DNA from: Pyrinomonadaceae bacterium
GTDB taxonomy: Bacteria; Acidobacteriota; Blastocatellia; Pyrinomonadales; Pyrinomonadaceae
NCBI GenBank assembly: GCA_025054715.1
Contig: JANWYH010000004.1
Span: forward strand, 122,553 to 186,552
Direction of reading: 5' to 3'
DNA: 64,000 bases
In this document: positions 54,807 through 63,979 of the stretch, in pieces
How positions within the stretch are numbered: the stretch's first letter is position 1
Layout: each line of letters begins with the position of its first letter
Position numbers and translations under genes: made by a program
Notes under the pieces: generated by a model
The model's input: only the letters and a program-made list of their open reading frames with translations
Told to the model about the DNA's origin: nothing
The model's database searches: none

Positions 54807-56717
54807 TTGATAACTTCATACCTGAGTGTTAAGATCTTTTCTCAAGAATCTATGAGAGCTGGAGTTTTTATCGCATTTCTTATCTTTTTCAACGTTTCTT
54901 TCAGCGCAACTAGAGTATGGGACGGTGGCGGCACAGACAATAACTGGCAAACCGCAGCTAATTGGGTTGGAGACGTCGCACCTTCGGCAGGTGATGATTT
55001 GGTTTTTCCAGCTACTGCCTCTCAGTTTTCAACAAACAACAACTTCTTCCCACTTACTAGTTTTCGCTCTATAACCTTCGAAGGTGGAAATTACACCATT
55101 AGCGGAAATCCTTTCAGACTCACAAACGGAATCGTTGTTAATGGAGGAACTCAAACCATCAACACTGGTATAACCTTAAGTGCCGCACAAACCTTTTCAG
55201 TAACCCAATCAACAAGCACAGTTACCATAGCTATTCTTTCTATCGGAAACTTTCCACTTACCATCGATGGAAATGGCTCTTTAGGAATTGGAATTATCTC
55301 TGGCTCAGGCTCAATAACAAAAAACGGCTTAGGTGCTGTGTTTCTCGCTAGCGCTAGTGGTTTTAACGGCCCGCTTAATCACAACGGAGGCGTGTTCGTT
55401 GTTGATGCAAATATACCAAGTAGCACCGTTACAATCAACAGTTCAACAGTCGGTGGACAACTTGGCTTCAGCGGATTTGGAGGAACCGGAACCGTCGGGG
55501 TAGTCAATGTCCAACAGGGCATAATCAGTGCTGGAACTTTAACATCGCCTACAGGCATCTTAAACACAGGTAGCATCACTTTCTCACCGAACGGAAACTA
55601 TGTTTGCAAAATAGGTGGCGCTACTCCAGGACAACACGATCAATTAAATGTAACCGGCTCCATTACACTCAATAACGCCCGACTGATTCCGATTCCATGG
55701 AACAACTACCGACCTGCAATAGGAGACTCATTCCTTATTCTTAAAAATGACGGTTCAGACCCTATAAACGGCACGTTTTTTAACGCTCCGGAAGGAGCTG
55801 TTTTCGGTGGAGCACTTAACACAGCATTTCGGATAACCTATCAAGGTGGCGACGGTAACGACATAGTAATAACTAGAATTAACAAAACTAAGTCTGATTT
55901 CGACGGAGATGGACGCACTGATATTGCAGTATATAGAAATGGAACATGGTATGCTATTCTTTCAAGCTCTAATTCTCTTTTAGTAAGACAATTCGGGCAA
56001 GGTAGCGATCATATAACTCCTGCTGACTTTGACGGTGACAACCGCACCGATTTAGCAGTTTTTCGCGAGGGAGACGGAAATTGGTATATCCTAAAAAGCT
56101 CAGATTCTTCATTTTCCATAGTTAGATTCGGTAGTAAGGGTGATCGTCCTACCCCGGCAGACTATGATGGAGACGGAATAGCCGATATAAGTGTCTTTCG
56201 CAAGTTAGAAGGAACCTGGTATCAAATCCGTAGCTTAACAGATCAAGTGTACTCACGACAATTCGGTAACTCCCAAGATAGAGCTGTTACGGGTGACTTT
56301 GACGGCGACGGCATCTTCGACATCGCCGTCTTCAGAAACGACGGCAACTGGTACATTCTGAAAAGCTCAGATAACACTTTTTATGGCATAAGATTCGGTC
56401 TAGGCACTGACTACCCCGTTCCTTCTGATTACGATGGAGATGGAAAAACTGACATAGCCGTTTTTCGCGCATCAAGCAATCCTTCTGACCCTGATTTTTA
56501 CATACTCCAAAGTTTGGATAATTCTCTACGCGCTGTGCCATTCGGTATTCCCGGCGATATTCCAGTAATTGCTGATTATGACGGCGACGGAAAATCCGAT
56601 ATAGGTGTCTTTCGCGAGGGTACTTGGTATCTTCTGAGAAGCTCGGCTGGCTTTACCTCCATTAGATTTGGACTAGCAGGCGACGTGCCTATTCCCTTCG
56701 CTCCTTCAGTTTACTAG
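54807..56717 (+). CDS. Secreted protein with autotransporter-like N-region and six FG-GAP/VCBS-type repeats
   Basis: A signal sequence (the hydrophobic VFIAFLIFFNVSFS with cleavage near SFSA) is followed by a Gly/Asn/Thr-rich beta-helix-like region (about residues 35-360; WDGGGTDNNWQTAANW and repeated ITISG/GTGTV patterns), as in autotransporter passenger and extracellular adhesin proteins. Residues about 364-630 hold six repeats of 43-49 residues, each opening with DxDGDGxxDIAVFR and a Trp-Tyr segment. The DxDxDG loops are calcium-binding-like. The start is TTG, supported by GAGGA 8 nt upstream; an ATG at 54852 is possible. Terminator downstream. Confidence 0.8.
   Translation: MITSYLSVKIFSQESMRAGVFIAFLIFFNVSFSATRVWDGGGTDNNWQTAANWVGDVAPSAGDDLVFPATASQFSTNNNFFPLTSFRSITFEGGNYTISGNPFRLTNGIVVNGGTQTINTGITLSAAQTFSVTQSTSTVTIAILSIGNFPLTIDGNGSLGIGIISGSGSITKNGLGAVFLASASGFNGPLNHNGGVFVVDANIPSSTVTINSSTVGGQLGFSGFGGTGTVGVVNVQQGIISAGTLTSPTGILNTGSITFSPNGNYVCKIGGATPGQHDQLNVTGSITLNNARLIPIPWNNYRPAIGDSFLILKNDGSDPINGTFFNAPEGAVFGGALNTAFRITYQGGDGNDIVITRINKTKSDFDGDGRTDIAVYRNGTWYAILSSSNSLLVRQFGQGSDHITPADFDGDNRTDLAVFREGDGNWYILKSSDSSFSIVRFGSKGDRPTPADYDGDGIADISVFRKLEGTWYQIRSLTDQVYSRQFGNSQDRAVTGDFDGDGIFDIAVFRNDGNWYILKSSDNTFYGIRFGLGTDYPVPSDYDGDGKTDIAVFRASSNPSDPDFYILQSLDNSLRAVPFGIPGDIPVIADYDGDGKSDIGVFREGTWYLLRSSAGFTSIRFGLAGDVPIPFAPSVY
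55896..56700 (+). repeat. Six tandem coding repeats (FG-GAP/VCBS-type)
   Basis: The D-x-D-G-D motif recurs at 55896, 56025, 56160, 56295, 56427 and 56574, with periods of 129, 135, 135, 132 and 147 nt. The first amino acids read DFDGDGRTDIAVYRNG, DFDGDNRTDLAVFREG, DYDGDGIADISVFRK, DFDGDGIFDIAVFRN, DYDGDGKTDIAVFRA and DYDGDGKSDIGVFREG. They form propeller-like, calcium-binding repeats. Confidence 0.9.
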
Positions 56718-56764
56718 TTTTACAAAACTCTTACTGAAAGCGGTTAAAAAATAGACTATTCTAT

Positions 56765-56800
56765 AAATCGGTGTGCAAAGGAAACCACACCGATTTTTTA
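56765..56800 (+). terminator. Rho-independent terminator after the FG-GAP gene
   Basis: An 11-bp stem, AAATCGGTGTG (56765-56775) and CACACCGATTT (56786-56796), loop 10 nt, followed by TTTTATTTAC. It begins 48 nt after the FG-GAP stop and ends 22 nt before the desaturase start, so the desaturase is not read through from the gene to its left. Confidence 0.85.
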
Positions 56801-56821
56801 TTTACTTTTCAGGAGTTTTTA

Positions 56822-57655
56822 GTGAAAAAAATAAGGGAAATGACTCGAACAATTGAGCTTAATTGGTCGACAGTGATTGCTGTCATAGTCTTTCACGTTC
56901 TCGCTCTTGTAGCTCTTTTTAATTTTACGTGGCAAAATTTTGCTATACTTGCTTTGCTTTGGTGGATTTCCGGAAGTTTAGGCATAGGCATTGGCTATCA
57001 CCGGCTTTTGACTCATCGAGGTTTTAAGGCGCCGAAATGGCTCGAAAGGTTTTTTGCTCTCTGTGGCACGCTGGCTTTGCAGTCAGGTCCTATAAGCTGG
57101 GTTACCACACACAGACTTCATCATGCTTTTACAGAAACCGACAAAGATCCCCACACAGTTCAAAAAGGACTCTATTGGGCACATATAGGTTGGATTTTCC
57201 AGGGAACGGCTCAAATGCAAAGTGAAGAAACTAAAAAACGGTATGCACCTGATTTGGTTAAGAATCGTTTTTACAGATTTCTTGATAGATACTACTGGCT
57301 TAGCTCCGTCGTTTTGGGGCTAATTCTTCTTATCTTCGGCGGTTGGCAAATGGTTCTCTGGGGAATCTTTCTGAGGACAGTTTTTGTCTGGCATGCAACT
57401 TGGCTTGTAAATTCTGCTACTCACAAGTGGGGTAAGCGCCGCTTTCAAACCGATGACTCTTCGACCAATAACGCCTTAGTTGCAATGATAACTTTTGGCG
57501 AAGGATGGCACAACAATCACCATGCTTTTCCACGTTCGGCAAGACATGGTTTTACGAAGCTTGAGATTGACCTTAATTGGCTCCAAATAAAACTTCTTGA
57601 AAAAATCGGTCTTGCAAGTAATGTTTATGCTTATGATCTAAAGAGGCAAAGATAA
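56822..57655 (+). CDS. Acyl-CoA-type fatty-acid desaturase
   Basis: A membrane-bound di-iron delta-9-type desaturase. Hydrophobic segments and three His boxes are visible: YHRLLTHRGF (HxxxxH, about residue 60), THRLHHAFTETDKDPH (HxxHH, about 100), and HNNHHAFP (HxxHH, about 236). Length 277. The start is a GTG (codon 56822) 6 nt after AGGAG. The frame can be extended to an upstream in-frame start at 56771, but that reading runs through the terminator hairpin of the preceding gene and is rejected. Monounsaturated lipids would adjust membrane fluidity. Confidence 0.92.
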   Translation: MKKIREMTRTIELNWSTVIAVIVFHVLALVALFNFTWQNFAILALLWWISGSLGIGIGYHRLLTHRGFKAPKWLERFFALCGTLALQSGPISWVTTHRLHHAFTETDKDPHTVQKGLYWAHIGWIFQGTAQMQSEETKKRYAPDLVKNRFYRFLDRYYWLSSVVLGLILLIFGGWQMVLWGIFLRTVFVWHATWLVNSATHKWGKRRFQTDDSSTNNALVAMITFGEGWHNNHHAFPRSARHGFTKLEIDLNWLQIKLLEKIGLASNVYAYDLKRQR

Positions 57656-57662
57656 CTTTCGG

Positions 57663-57695
57663 GAAAGCTTCGTTTCACAAAAGACCGAAGCTTTC
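57663..57695. terminator. Hairpin between convergent desaturase and LURP-one-like genes
   Basis: GAAAGCTTCG (57663-57672) and CGAAGCTTTC (57686-57695), a 10-bp stem with a 13-nt loop, 8 nt after the desaturase stop. No pronounced T-tract follows, but the position between convergent genes fits a bidirectional terminator. Confidence 0.5.
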
Positions 57696-57746
57696 ATGGC
57701 TAAATAGCTTCATTTGCAATTATCCGGTCTGTCTCAATGCGGAAAA

Positions 57747-58319
57747 CTACTTTCTGATTAAATAAAGACAGATGCTTATTGCTGTCGCTAAAGAAGTTAT
57801 AATCAAAAGTTCATCATTATCTACTTCAAGCTCGCAATGATGAGCTTGACTTATAACACCGCCTTTCCAGAAAAACTGTCCTACCTGCTTTCTTTCTACA
57901 GCATCTACGATTCTATACTTGCGCTTACTAAAACAGTTCCAACCGCTAGACTCCACCTTAACAATAGCCTTAATCTGGTTCAGAGGTGTTTCTATCCTTA
58001 TAATTCGCTTGAAAAAGCCGTCTCGAAGCTTTGCTATTAGTCTTCCTGAAGGATCTTTAACAAAAATCTCACCTCGAAAAACCCAGTTACCAGGTCTTTC
58101 AAAAACGAAAAAATTTTCACCATTGGGTTTTTGAACGACTATCTTCAAAGGAAGGAGCCCTCTAAGAACGGTAAAGTTTGCGATTTTAGAAACAAATCCC
58201 TCAACTTCGTATGCATGGGCTTGGAAGTCATGCCCCACACCTTTTATGTCAAATTCTGCTTTGTGGTTAAGAAAACTACCTATACGACGGATTGTAAATT
58301 TCTTAGATAACTGTTCCAT
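57747..58319 (-). CDS. LURP-one/scramblase-like domain protein
   Basis: The sequence has the repeating short beta-strand pattern of LURP-one-related/phospholipid-scramblase-like proteins (Tubby-like fold): [20 protein letters not shown], then [25 protein letters not shown] and [21 protein letters not shown], ending in a hydrophobic helix ([20 protein letters not shown]) that probably anchors it in a membrane. About 190 residues. It begins inside the end of glgC (17-nt overlap), with ATG 58319 preferred over a TTG at 58325. Function unknown; a lipid-related or membrane role is suggested. Confidence 0.65.
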   Translation of the reverse strand: MEQLSKKFTIRRIGSFLNHKAEFDIKGVGHDFQAHAYEVEGFVSKIANFTVLRGLLPLKIVVQKPNGENFFVFERPGNWVFRGEIFVKDPSGRLIAKLRDGFFKRIIRIETPLNQIKAIVKVESSGWNCFSKRKYRIVDAVERKQVGQFFWKGGVISQAHHCELEVDNDELLIITSLATAISICLYLIRK

Positions 58320-59589
58320 CCGCAATCACAGCATTTTTTGGTATTATCACAATCCCATCACGAATGTAATAACAACCATCCTGACTGTCTTCGTTCTCAG
58401 CTCCTCGATTATTGACAATCTTAACGTTACGACCAATTCTAGCGTTTTTATCGATGATTGCTTTGCGAATCAAGGTGTTCTCACCTATGCCAATGTGTGG
58501 TGTGCCATCCTCAATGTTTCTTCTTAAATCCTCCAAAGTTTCAAAATAGTCTGCTCCCATTAAAATGACATTCTCAAGACGCACGCCTTTGTCAATACGA
58601 CTTCTTAAACCAATGATGGAATTTCTGGCGTAAACACCATTCAGAATGCACCCTTCACTAACAAGCGAATTATCAATATCGCAATTATGAACTTTCGACG
58701 GTGGCAAGAAACGGCTTCTCGTGTAAATAGGAAATTCAGCATCAAAAAAATTGAATTTCGGTAAAGGCGACGTCAAATCCAAGTTTGCCTCATAAAAGGA
58801 ACGTATCGTTCCAATGTCTTCCCAGTAACCATTGAAAAGATAAGCCTGGACGTTTAAGGTTTTTATGGCTTCGGGTATTATTTCACGTCCAAAATCGACC
58901 CATTCAAGATTTTTTTCTAAAAGCTCAACAAGGCGCTCGTATTTGAAGACATAAATTCCCATCGAAGCTAAGAAAGGTCTCTCCACCGCCTCTTTTTCAC
59001 TAAGTCCAAATTCCCTAGTGTCAACCCACATCTCGTCTAGCTCTTTACCTTTCGGCTTTTCCTTAAATTCAACGATTCTACCGCCCTTATCAGTCTTCAA
59101 AATGCCAAAACCTTCCGCCTCTTCGCGACGGCAAGGAACTACCGATATTGTTACATCCGCATTTTGGTCGTAGTGTCTTTGCAAAAACTTTCTGTAATCC
59201 ATTCGATACAGATGATCCCCAGAAAGTATTAGAAGATTTTTCACGCGCCAGTCGCGAATATGCGGCAAAGTTTGCCTTACAGCATCAGCTGTCCCTTGAA
59301 ACCAATGAGGACTGTCACGTCGCTGCTCTGCAGCTAGAATTTCGACAAAACCAGTAGAAAAGTTTGAAAAACGATAAGTTCTCGCTATGTGACGATTCAG
59401 TGAAGCAGAATTATATTGAGTCAAAACAAAAATCTGCGTAACGCCAGAATTTATGCAATTTGAGATGGGAACGTCTATTAAACGGTATTTCCCGCCCAAT
59501 GGAACCGCTGGTTTTGCCCGCTCTTTTGTCAAAGGAAAAAGCCTCGTGCCAGCTCCTCCTCCCAAAATAACGGCTAAAACTTCTCGCAT
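58303..59589 (-). CDS. glgC: Glucose-1-phosphate adenylyltransferase
   Basis: GlgC makes ADP-glucose for glycogen (or trehalose/maltose-phosphate) synthesis. The nucleotide site is [31 protein letters not shown] (residues 10-40); [16 protein letters not shown] (about 59-74) and [11 protein letters not shown] (about 95) follow. The C-terminal left-handed beta-helix begins near [15 protein letters not shown]. Length 428 is typical of the allosteric type. glgA, glgB and glgP are not in the window. The last 17 nt overlap the LURP-one-like gene. Confidence 0.95.
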   Translation of the reverse strand: MREVLAVILGGGAGTRLFPLTKERAKPAVPLGGKYRLIDVPISNCINSGVTQIFVLTQYNSASLNRHIARTYRFSNFSTGFVEILAAEQRRDSPHWFQGTADAVRQTLPHIRDWRVKNLLILSGDHLYRMDYRKFLQRHYDQNADVTISVVPCRREEAEGFGILKTDKGGRIVEFKEKPKGKELDEMWVDTREFGLSEKEAVERPFLASMGIYVFKYERLVELLEKNLEWVDFGREIIPEAIKTLNVQAYLFNGYWEDIGTIRSFYEANLDLTSPLPKFNFFDAEFPIYTRSRFLPPSKVHNCDIDNSLVSEGCILNGVYARNSIIGLRSRIDKGVRLENVILMGADYFETLEDLRRNIEDGTPHIGIGENTLIRKAIIDKNARIGRNVKIVNNRGAENEDSQDGCYYIRDGIVIIPKNAVIADGTVI

Positions 59590-59724
59590 AAAACTTGCCT
59601 ATCGAAAATATACTGAAAATCTAACAAATTTCAAGTTTAAGCGTAATTAAAGGTTATCTAACAAAGCATAAATGCCATATTTGGAAAAACTCAAACGCTT
59701 CAACACATTTAGATTCAAAAGCGC

Positions 59725-60510
59725 CTATTTTCGCAAAATGGCTTGAACTCTTCTAAGATCCTCTTCCGTGTCAACTCCGATGGAGCTTCCTTCCGTCTGT
59801 AGAACCTTTATCCTAAAACCATTTTCTAACGCCCTTAACTGCTCAAGACTTTCTATTTTTTCCAAGGGAGTTTGACTTAACCGAGAAAATCTTAAAAGTG
59901 CTTCGCGCCGATACGCGTAAAGTCCCGTGTGTTTATGAAAAAGCTGCAACAACTCAGGTTCTTCCTTCAAAGCACTTTCAAGCGAACCATACTTTCTTAC
60001 AGATTCTCTTGGAAACGGAATAGCAGATCTGGAAAAGTAAAGCGCAAATGACTGAGAATCAAAAACTACCTTAACAACATTAGGACTTAAAACATCTTTG
60101 ATCTCTGAGATTTGCTCGCAAGTCGTTACTATATCAGCTTTATCTTCTCGGCATATAACTTCAATAACCTTTTCGATTACCGAAGGGCTTATCAAAGGCT
60201 CATCGGCTTGCACATTTATAATTATCGAGTCAGTTGGCAAGCTTTCGGCAACTTCTGCCACACGATCACTTCCTGATTGATGGGTCTTAGAAGTCAAAAC
60301 CGCTCTATCACAATGACTTTCAACAACCTCAAGAATTTCTTCACTGTCACTGGCAACTATTACGGCTTCAGCATTTATGCTGCTAACTCTTTCAAGCGTG
60401 TGAAGAATAAGGGGTTTCCCTTCTAAAGGAAGGAGAAGTTTTCTTTTCAATCGAGATGATTCCAAACGAGCGGGTATTACGACAAAAACCTTTTTATCAT
60501 TAGCTTGCAC
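59725..60510 (-). CDS. kdsB: CMP-Kdo synthetase (3-deoxy-manno-octulosonate cytidylyltransferase)
   Basis: KdsB activates Kdo for transfer to lipid A. The N-terminal FVVIPARLESSRLKRKLLLP (about residues 9-28) and the following GKPLILHTLERV are characteristic, as are IINVQADEPLISP (about 97-109) and the closing HKHTGLYAYRREALLRF (about 190-206). Length 261 is normal. The start is a GTG. With kdsD in the same window, the data indicate a Kdo-containing lipopolysaccharide. Confidence 0.94.
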   Translation of the reverse strand: MQANDKKVFVVIPARLESSRLKRKLLLPLEGKPLILHTLERVSSINAEAVIVASDSEEILEVVESHCDRAVLTSKTHQSGSDRVAEVAESLPTDSIIINVQADEPLISPSVIEKVIEVICREDKADIVTTCEQISEIKDVLSPNVVKVVFDSQSFALYFSRSAIPFPRESVRKYGSLESALKEEPELLQLFHKHTGLYAYRREALLRFSRLSQTPLEKIESLEQLRALENGFRIKVLQTEGSSIGVDTEEDLRRVQAILRK

Positions 60511-60543
60511 CGAGTGCTAGCATAGCATTAAACAGCGGTATCA

Positions 60544-62061
60544 TCAAAGTTCAGCAGTTATGAAAATTTCCACGCGCCTATTTTTCATCCTGCTCAAGTT
60601 ATTTGCATTAGAAGCTACTGGCATGCTTGCTCCGAATCCTTTTGCTTCAATCCTAGAAGCTTGAACACCGCCAGCAACGAGCTTTTCTGCTATCAAATTT
60701 GCTCTCATTTGAGTTAGGTTTATTAGTTCAGCTGGTTCGCCTCTATCGTCTGTATGCGCGCGAATGCTTATTCGGTAATATGGGTTGCTAGACAGTAGAT
60801 TAGCCAAATTAAAAAGACGAACTTCATGTTGCGGTTTAAGAGTAGCGGATCGAATTCCGGTAAAGTAATCTTCAGAAAGCACTAAAACCAGACTCTCGCC
60901 TATTTGTTTTACATCACCATAGACCTTAAGAGATTCAATCAGAATTGGCAAGTTTTCCCTTATTGCTCTTTGTTTTTGTTCTTTTTCGAGCTGAAGAGTT
61001 AGATTCGACTTTTCCGCTTCTAAAGCTGCAAGTCGCATTTTTGCCTGTTGAAGCTCAAGACGTAAGGTTTGATTTTCATCACGAAGCAGTCTTATCTGGT
61101 TAGAGAGATTGGCAACATCACGTTCGGCCAGCTCTCGGCTCCTTCTTTCCCTTTCAATCTCTTCTTTCAGCGCCTTTATTTGCTCCTGAGCCTGGAGATA
61201 CTTTTCTTCGGCAAGTCTAATTTCGGCTTCTGTTCTTGCTCTTTCGTTTCTTCTTTCCTTGGCCGCTATGCGCTCTTGCGCTATTTCCTCTGCTTTTACG
61301 GCTGCACCTATTGCTCGGCGAGCTATTATCTCAACTTCTTGCTCAGAGCGACCAGCTTTCCACGCTTCTTCAGCTCTTTGAAGTAAATCTTCAGCTTCCT
61401 GCAGCTCCTCCGTAGCCTCACTCGATGCTCCCACATACTTCGCCAAGGCTATGGCTTGCCTTGCCTGCAAAATGGTCGAAGGAGTCTTTTCGTAGTCCTC
61501 CTCAGCAATTGACGGCGTTCTTAAATCATTAAAGAAATCGCTAGAATTGCCAAAATAGGTTATGTTCGCACCAGTTTGCAAAATCTTGCCACTTTTTGCA
61601 ACCGCCGTTACGTTTTCCAACATTATGGCTCTACTAGGACGGCGCACTAGAAAATGTGGTTCTGCCGTAACTATTAAAGCAAATGTTTGTAGTGGCGTAG
61701 TGACTCTTATCTTCGAATCAAACTCGAAAAATCCACGTCTTTTTATCTCACCTAAATTGCTAATCATGCCATCGGGTGAAATAGCCCAAAGCACATAAGT
61801 TGCGTAACCTGCACCAAGTTCAAAAGGTCTCGGCATTTTTGAAACAGATAGATTAATTTCAGTCGTATTACGGTCAGTTCTCTTTACGATCGCCTCACCA
61901 CTCATTCTCGGAAATTGAGTTGTTCCACGAAACTTTACCGTTATTGTCTCGCCTCTAGGATAAGTTATTGCCAAGGTTTGACGCGGTATGTCGTATTGCG
62001 AATATGTAAATGTGGAAAGCAACAGAAACAACACCCCAACGAAAACCACTCGCTTAACCAT
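60544..62061 (-). CDS. OmpA-family protein with a long coiled coil
   Basis: The signal peptide (MVKRVVFVGVLFLLLSTFTYS) is followed by an N-terminal beta domain (about residues 22-180), a charged coiled coil rich in Ala/Glu/Arg (about 195-385: RAEEAWKAGRSEQEVEII, AERDVANLSNQIRLLRDE, LQLEKEQKQRAIREN) and a C-terminal OmpA-like peptidoglycan-binding domain (about 385-505) with LLSSNPYYRISIRAHTDDRG and GFGASMPVASNANNLSRMKNRRVE. The DUF4398-type segment near 190-245 (TILQARQAIALAKYVGASSE) is typical of this class. It probably links the outer membrane to peptidoglycan. The start has AAGGATAAAG upstream. Confidence 0.88.
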   Translation of the reverse strand: MVKRVVFVGVLFLLLSTFTYSQYDIPRQTLAITYPRGETITVKFRGTTQFPRMSGEAIVKRTDRNTTEINLSVSKMPRPFELGAGYATYVLWAISPDGMISNLGEIKRRGFFEFDSKIRVTTPLQTFALIVTAEPHFLVRRPSRAIMLENVTAVAKSGKILQTGANITYFGNSSDFFNDLRTPSIAEEDYEKTPSTILQARQAIALAKYVGASSEATEELQEAEDLLQRAEEAWKAGRSEQEVEIIARRAIGAAVKAEEIAQERIAAKERRNERARTEAEIRLAEEKYLQAQEQIKALKEEIERERRSRELAERDVANLSNQIRLLRDENQTLRLELQQAKMRLAALEAEKSNLTLQLEKEQKQRAIRENLPILIESLKVYGDVKQIGESLVLVLSEDYFTGIRSATLKPQHEVRLFNLANLLSSNPYYRISIRAHTDDRGEPAELINLTQMRANLIAEKLVAGGVQASRIEAKGFGASMPVASNANNLSRMKNRRVEIFITAEL

Positions 62062-62185
62062 CTTTATCCTTCCTAGAACACAATAGCTTAAAGATTAAAT
62101 GATGCTTCATCAAAAGAGAATGTTGTAAACTTTACTAGAACATTTTTGAAGTTAAAATAAACTTTAGCTTCGAGAATCCGAGAAA

Positions 62186-63979
62186 ATGAAAGATTTTCAA
62201 AGACTATTAAAATATCTGAAACCGAATTGGTTCTTATTTATTTTAGCAATTCTATGCATGAACTTAGTAGCTGCTTTTGAAACTGCTACTGGGGCGCTGA
62301 TCGTGCCAATTACCGATGTTGTGTTTGGAACGAACGTAAGTGCAAAAACCCAAACTCTTTTTAATCTTCAGGCTCTAATTCCTCAAGACGACTGGCTAAA
62401 ACAATGGGCCACCATCTCGATAATGCTCATAAGTTTTACGCTTCTCGGTGGAATAGCAGAATACTTTTCCGTGTACTTGATGGCAAGAATAGGACAATCT
62501 GCTGTTCTACAGCTCAGGAAAGAACTCTACGATCATCTTCTCAAGCAATCTTCTGCCTTTTTTGAAAAACACAGAACCAACTTTCTCGTCTCAAGACTCG
62601 TAGTTTCGGCCACAGCAATCGAACTTGCAGTATCAGCAAACTTAAGAGACGTCCTAAAAGAAAGCTTTGCTTTGGTGTTTTTTGTCGCTGCGGCCTTTTA
62701 CTACAATTGGCGTCTGATGCTAGGAGCTTTGATCATCGGACCAATAATAGCCCTCATAACTTCTAAATTCTCAAAAACCTTAAGGCGGCTGTCTGAAGAA
62801 GCCTTTGAAGGAAATAAGGTTTTAACCGATACAGCACAAGAATCACTTTCAAATCAGCACATAGTTAAAGCCTATAGAGCCGAAAAAAGAGAAAGCCGGC
62901 GATTTGCTAAAGTGGCAGAAAGGATTGCGCAAGCAAATCTTCGTTCAGGAAAAATATCTGCTTTCTCTCCACCGACAATATCGTTGATCGGAGTTTTACT
63001 TATATCGGCATTGCTGTTTTTCGGTTTAAGAGACATAAGCTTGGGTAGAATGGAAGCATCCGAATTCTTTGCCTTCCTTTTCTTTCTTTTTCGTAGTTAT
63101 GACCCTATCAGAAAAATCTCAAGACAGCATAATGAACTCAACAAAGCATTCGCAGCTACGCGCGATATCTGGAATATACTCGACGAAAATAGCGTTTTAC
63201 CCGAAAAATCAAATGCTATAGAAATCAAAGACCTTCACGATAAGATTGAATTCAAAAATGTTTCATTCAGCTATAAGCCTTATGGCAAGAAGGTTTTAGA
63301 TAATGTGTCGCTTCAAATTCCGAGAGGAAAAGTCATAGCTCTAGTTGGCGAAAGTGGTAGCGGAAAGTCTAGTCTAACAAAACTTATCCAGAGACTTTAC
63401 GACCCCACGGAAGGTTCGATTCTTTGGGACGGCATTGATTTGAGAGACATTAAAGTCGCCTCTTTAAGAAAACAAATCGCATTAGTAACGCAAGAAACGA
63501 TCCTCTTTAACGACACAATTCGTTACAACATTTCATACGGAAAACCAGATGCTACCGATGAAGAAATCCAAAAAGCTGCCGAGATAGCCTACGCACATGA
63601 ATTTATTAAATCTCTACCTCAAGGTTACGACACGATCGTAGGCGAAAGAGGACAGTTTCTTTCAGGCGGTCAACGCCAGAGAATTGCCATCGCTAGAGCA
63701 ATATTACTAAACGCACCAGTTCTTATCCTCGATGAAGCAACTAGCTCACTCGACGCAGAAAGCGAACATTTGGTTCAAAAAGCACTTGCAAATTTGATGA
63801 AAGATAAAACCTCAATCATCATTGCTCATAGATTAGCTACCATCAGACAAGCTGATGTTATTGTAGTCATGGAAAAAGGAAAAATAGTCGAAATCGGCTC
63901 CCATGACGAGCTTCTTAGCAAAAAAGGCATCTACAAAAGGTTTTACGACTTACAATTTCAAACCGCCATGTCTCGATGA
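62186..63979 (+). CDS. ABC transporter with fused membrane and ATPase domains (MsbA-like)
   Basis: A 597-residue half-transporter. Six membrane helices occupy about residues 10-320, and the ATPase domain follows: Walker A VALVGESGSGKSSLTK (about 390), signature FLSGGQRQRIAIARAIL (about 495), Walker B VLILDEATSSLD (about 515), and the switch His in SIIIAHRLATI (about 552). The length and architecture match lipid A/lipid flippase MsbA and related exporters. Kdo genes in the window make a lipid or LPS-core substrate plausible, but this is inference. It diverges from the OmpA gene with a 124-nt gap. Confidence 0.88.
   Translation: MKDFQRLLKYLKPNWFLFILAILCMNLVAAFETATGALIVPITDVVFGTNVSAKTQTLFNLQALIPQDDWLKQWATISIMLISFTLLGGIAEYFSVYLMARIGQSAVLQLRKELYDHLLKQSSAFFEKHRTNFLVSRLVVSATAIELAVSANLRDVLKESFALVFFVAAAFYYNWRLMLGALIIGPIIALITSKFSKTLRRLSEEAFEGNKVLTDTAQESLSNQHIVKAYRAEKRESRRFAKVAERIAQANLRSGKISAFSPPTISLIGVLLISALLFFGLRDISLGRMEASEFFAFLFFLFRSYDPIRKISRQHNELNKAFAATRDIWNILDENSVLPEKSNAIEIKDLHDKIEFKNVSFSYKPYGKKVLDNVSLQIPRGKVIALVGESGSGKSSLTKLIQRLYDPTEGSILWDGIDLRDIKVASLRKQIALVTQETILFNDTIRYNISYGKPDATDEEIQKAAEIAYAHEFIKSLPQGYDTIVGERGQFLSGGQRQRIAIARAILLNAPVLILDEATSSLDAESEHLVQKALANLMKDKTSIIIAHRLATIRQADVIVVMEKGKIVEIGSHDELLSKKGIYKRFYDLQFQTAMSR

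Noticed and set aside
56771..56821. N-terminal extension of the desaturase
   Set aside because: The DNA is mostly terminator hairpin and T-tract; the GTG at 56822 with AGGAG is better.
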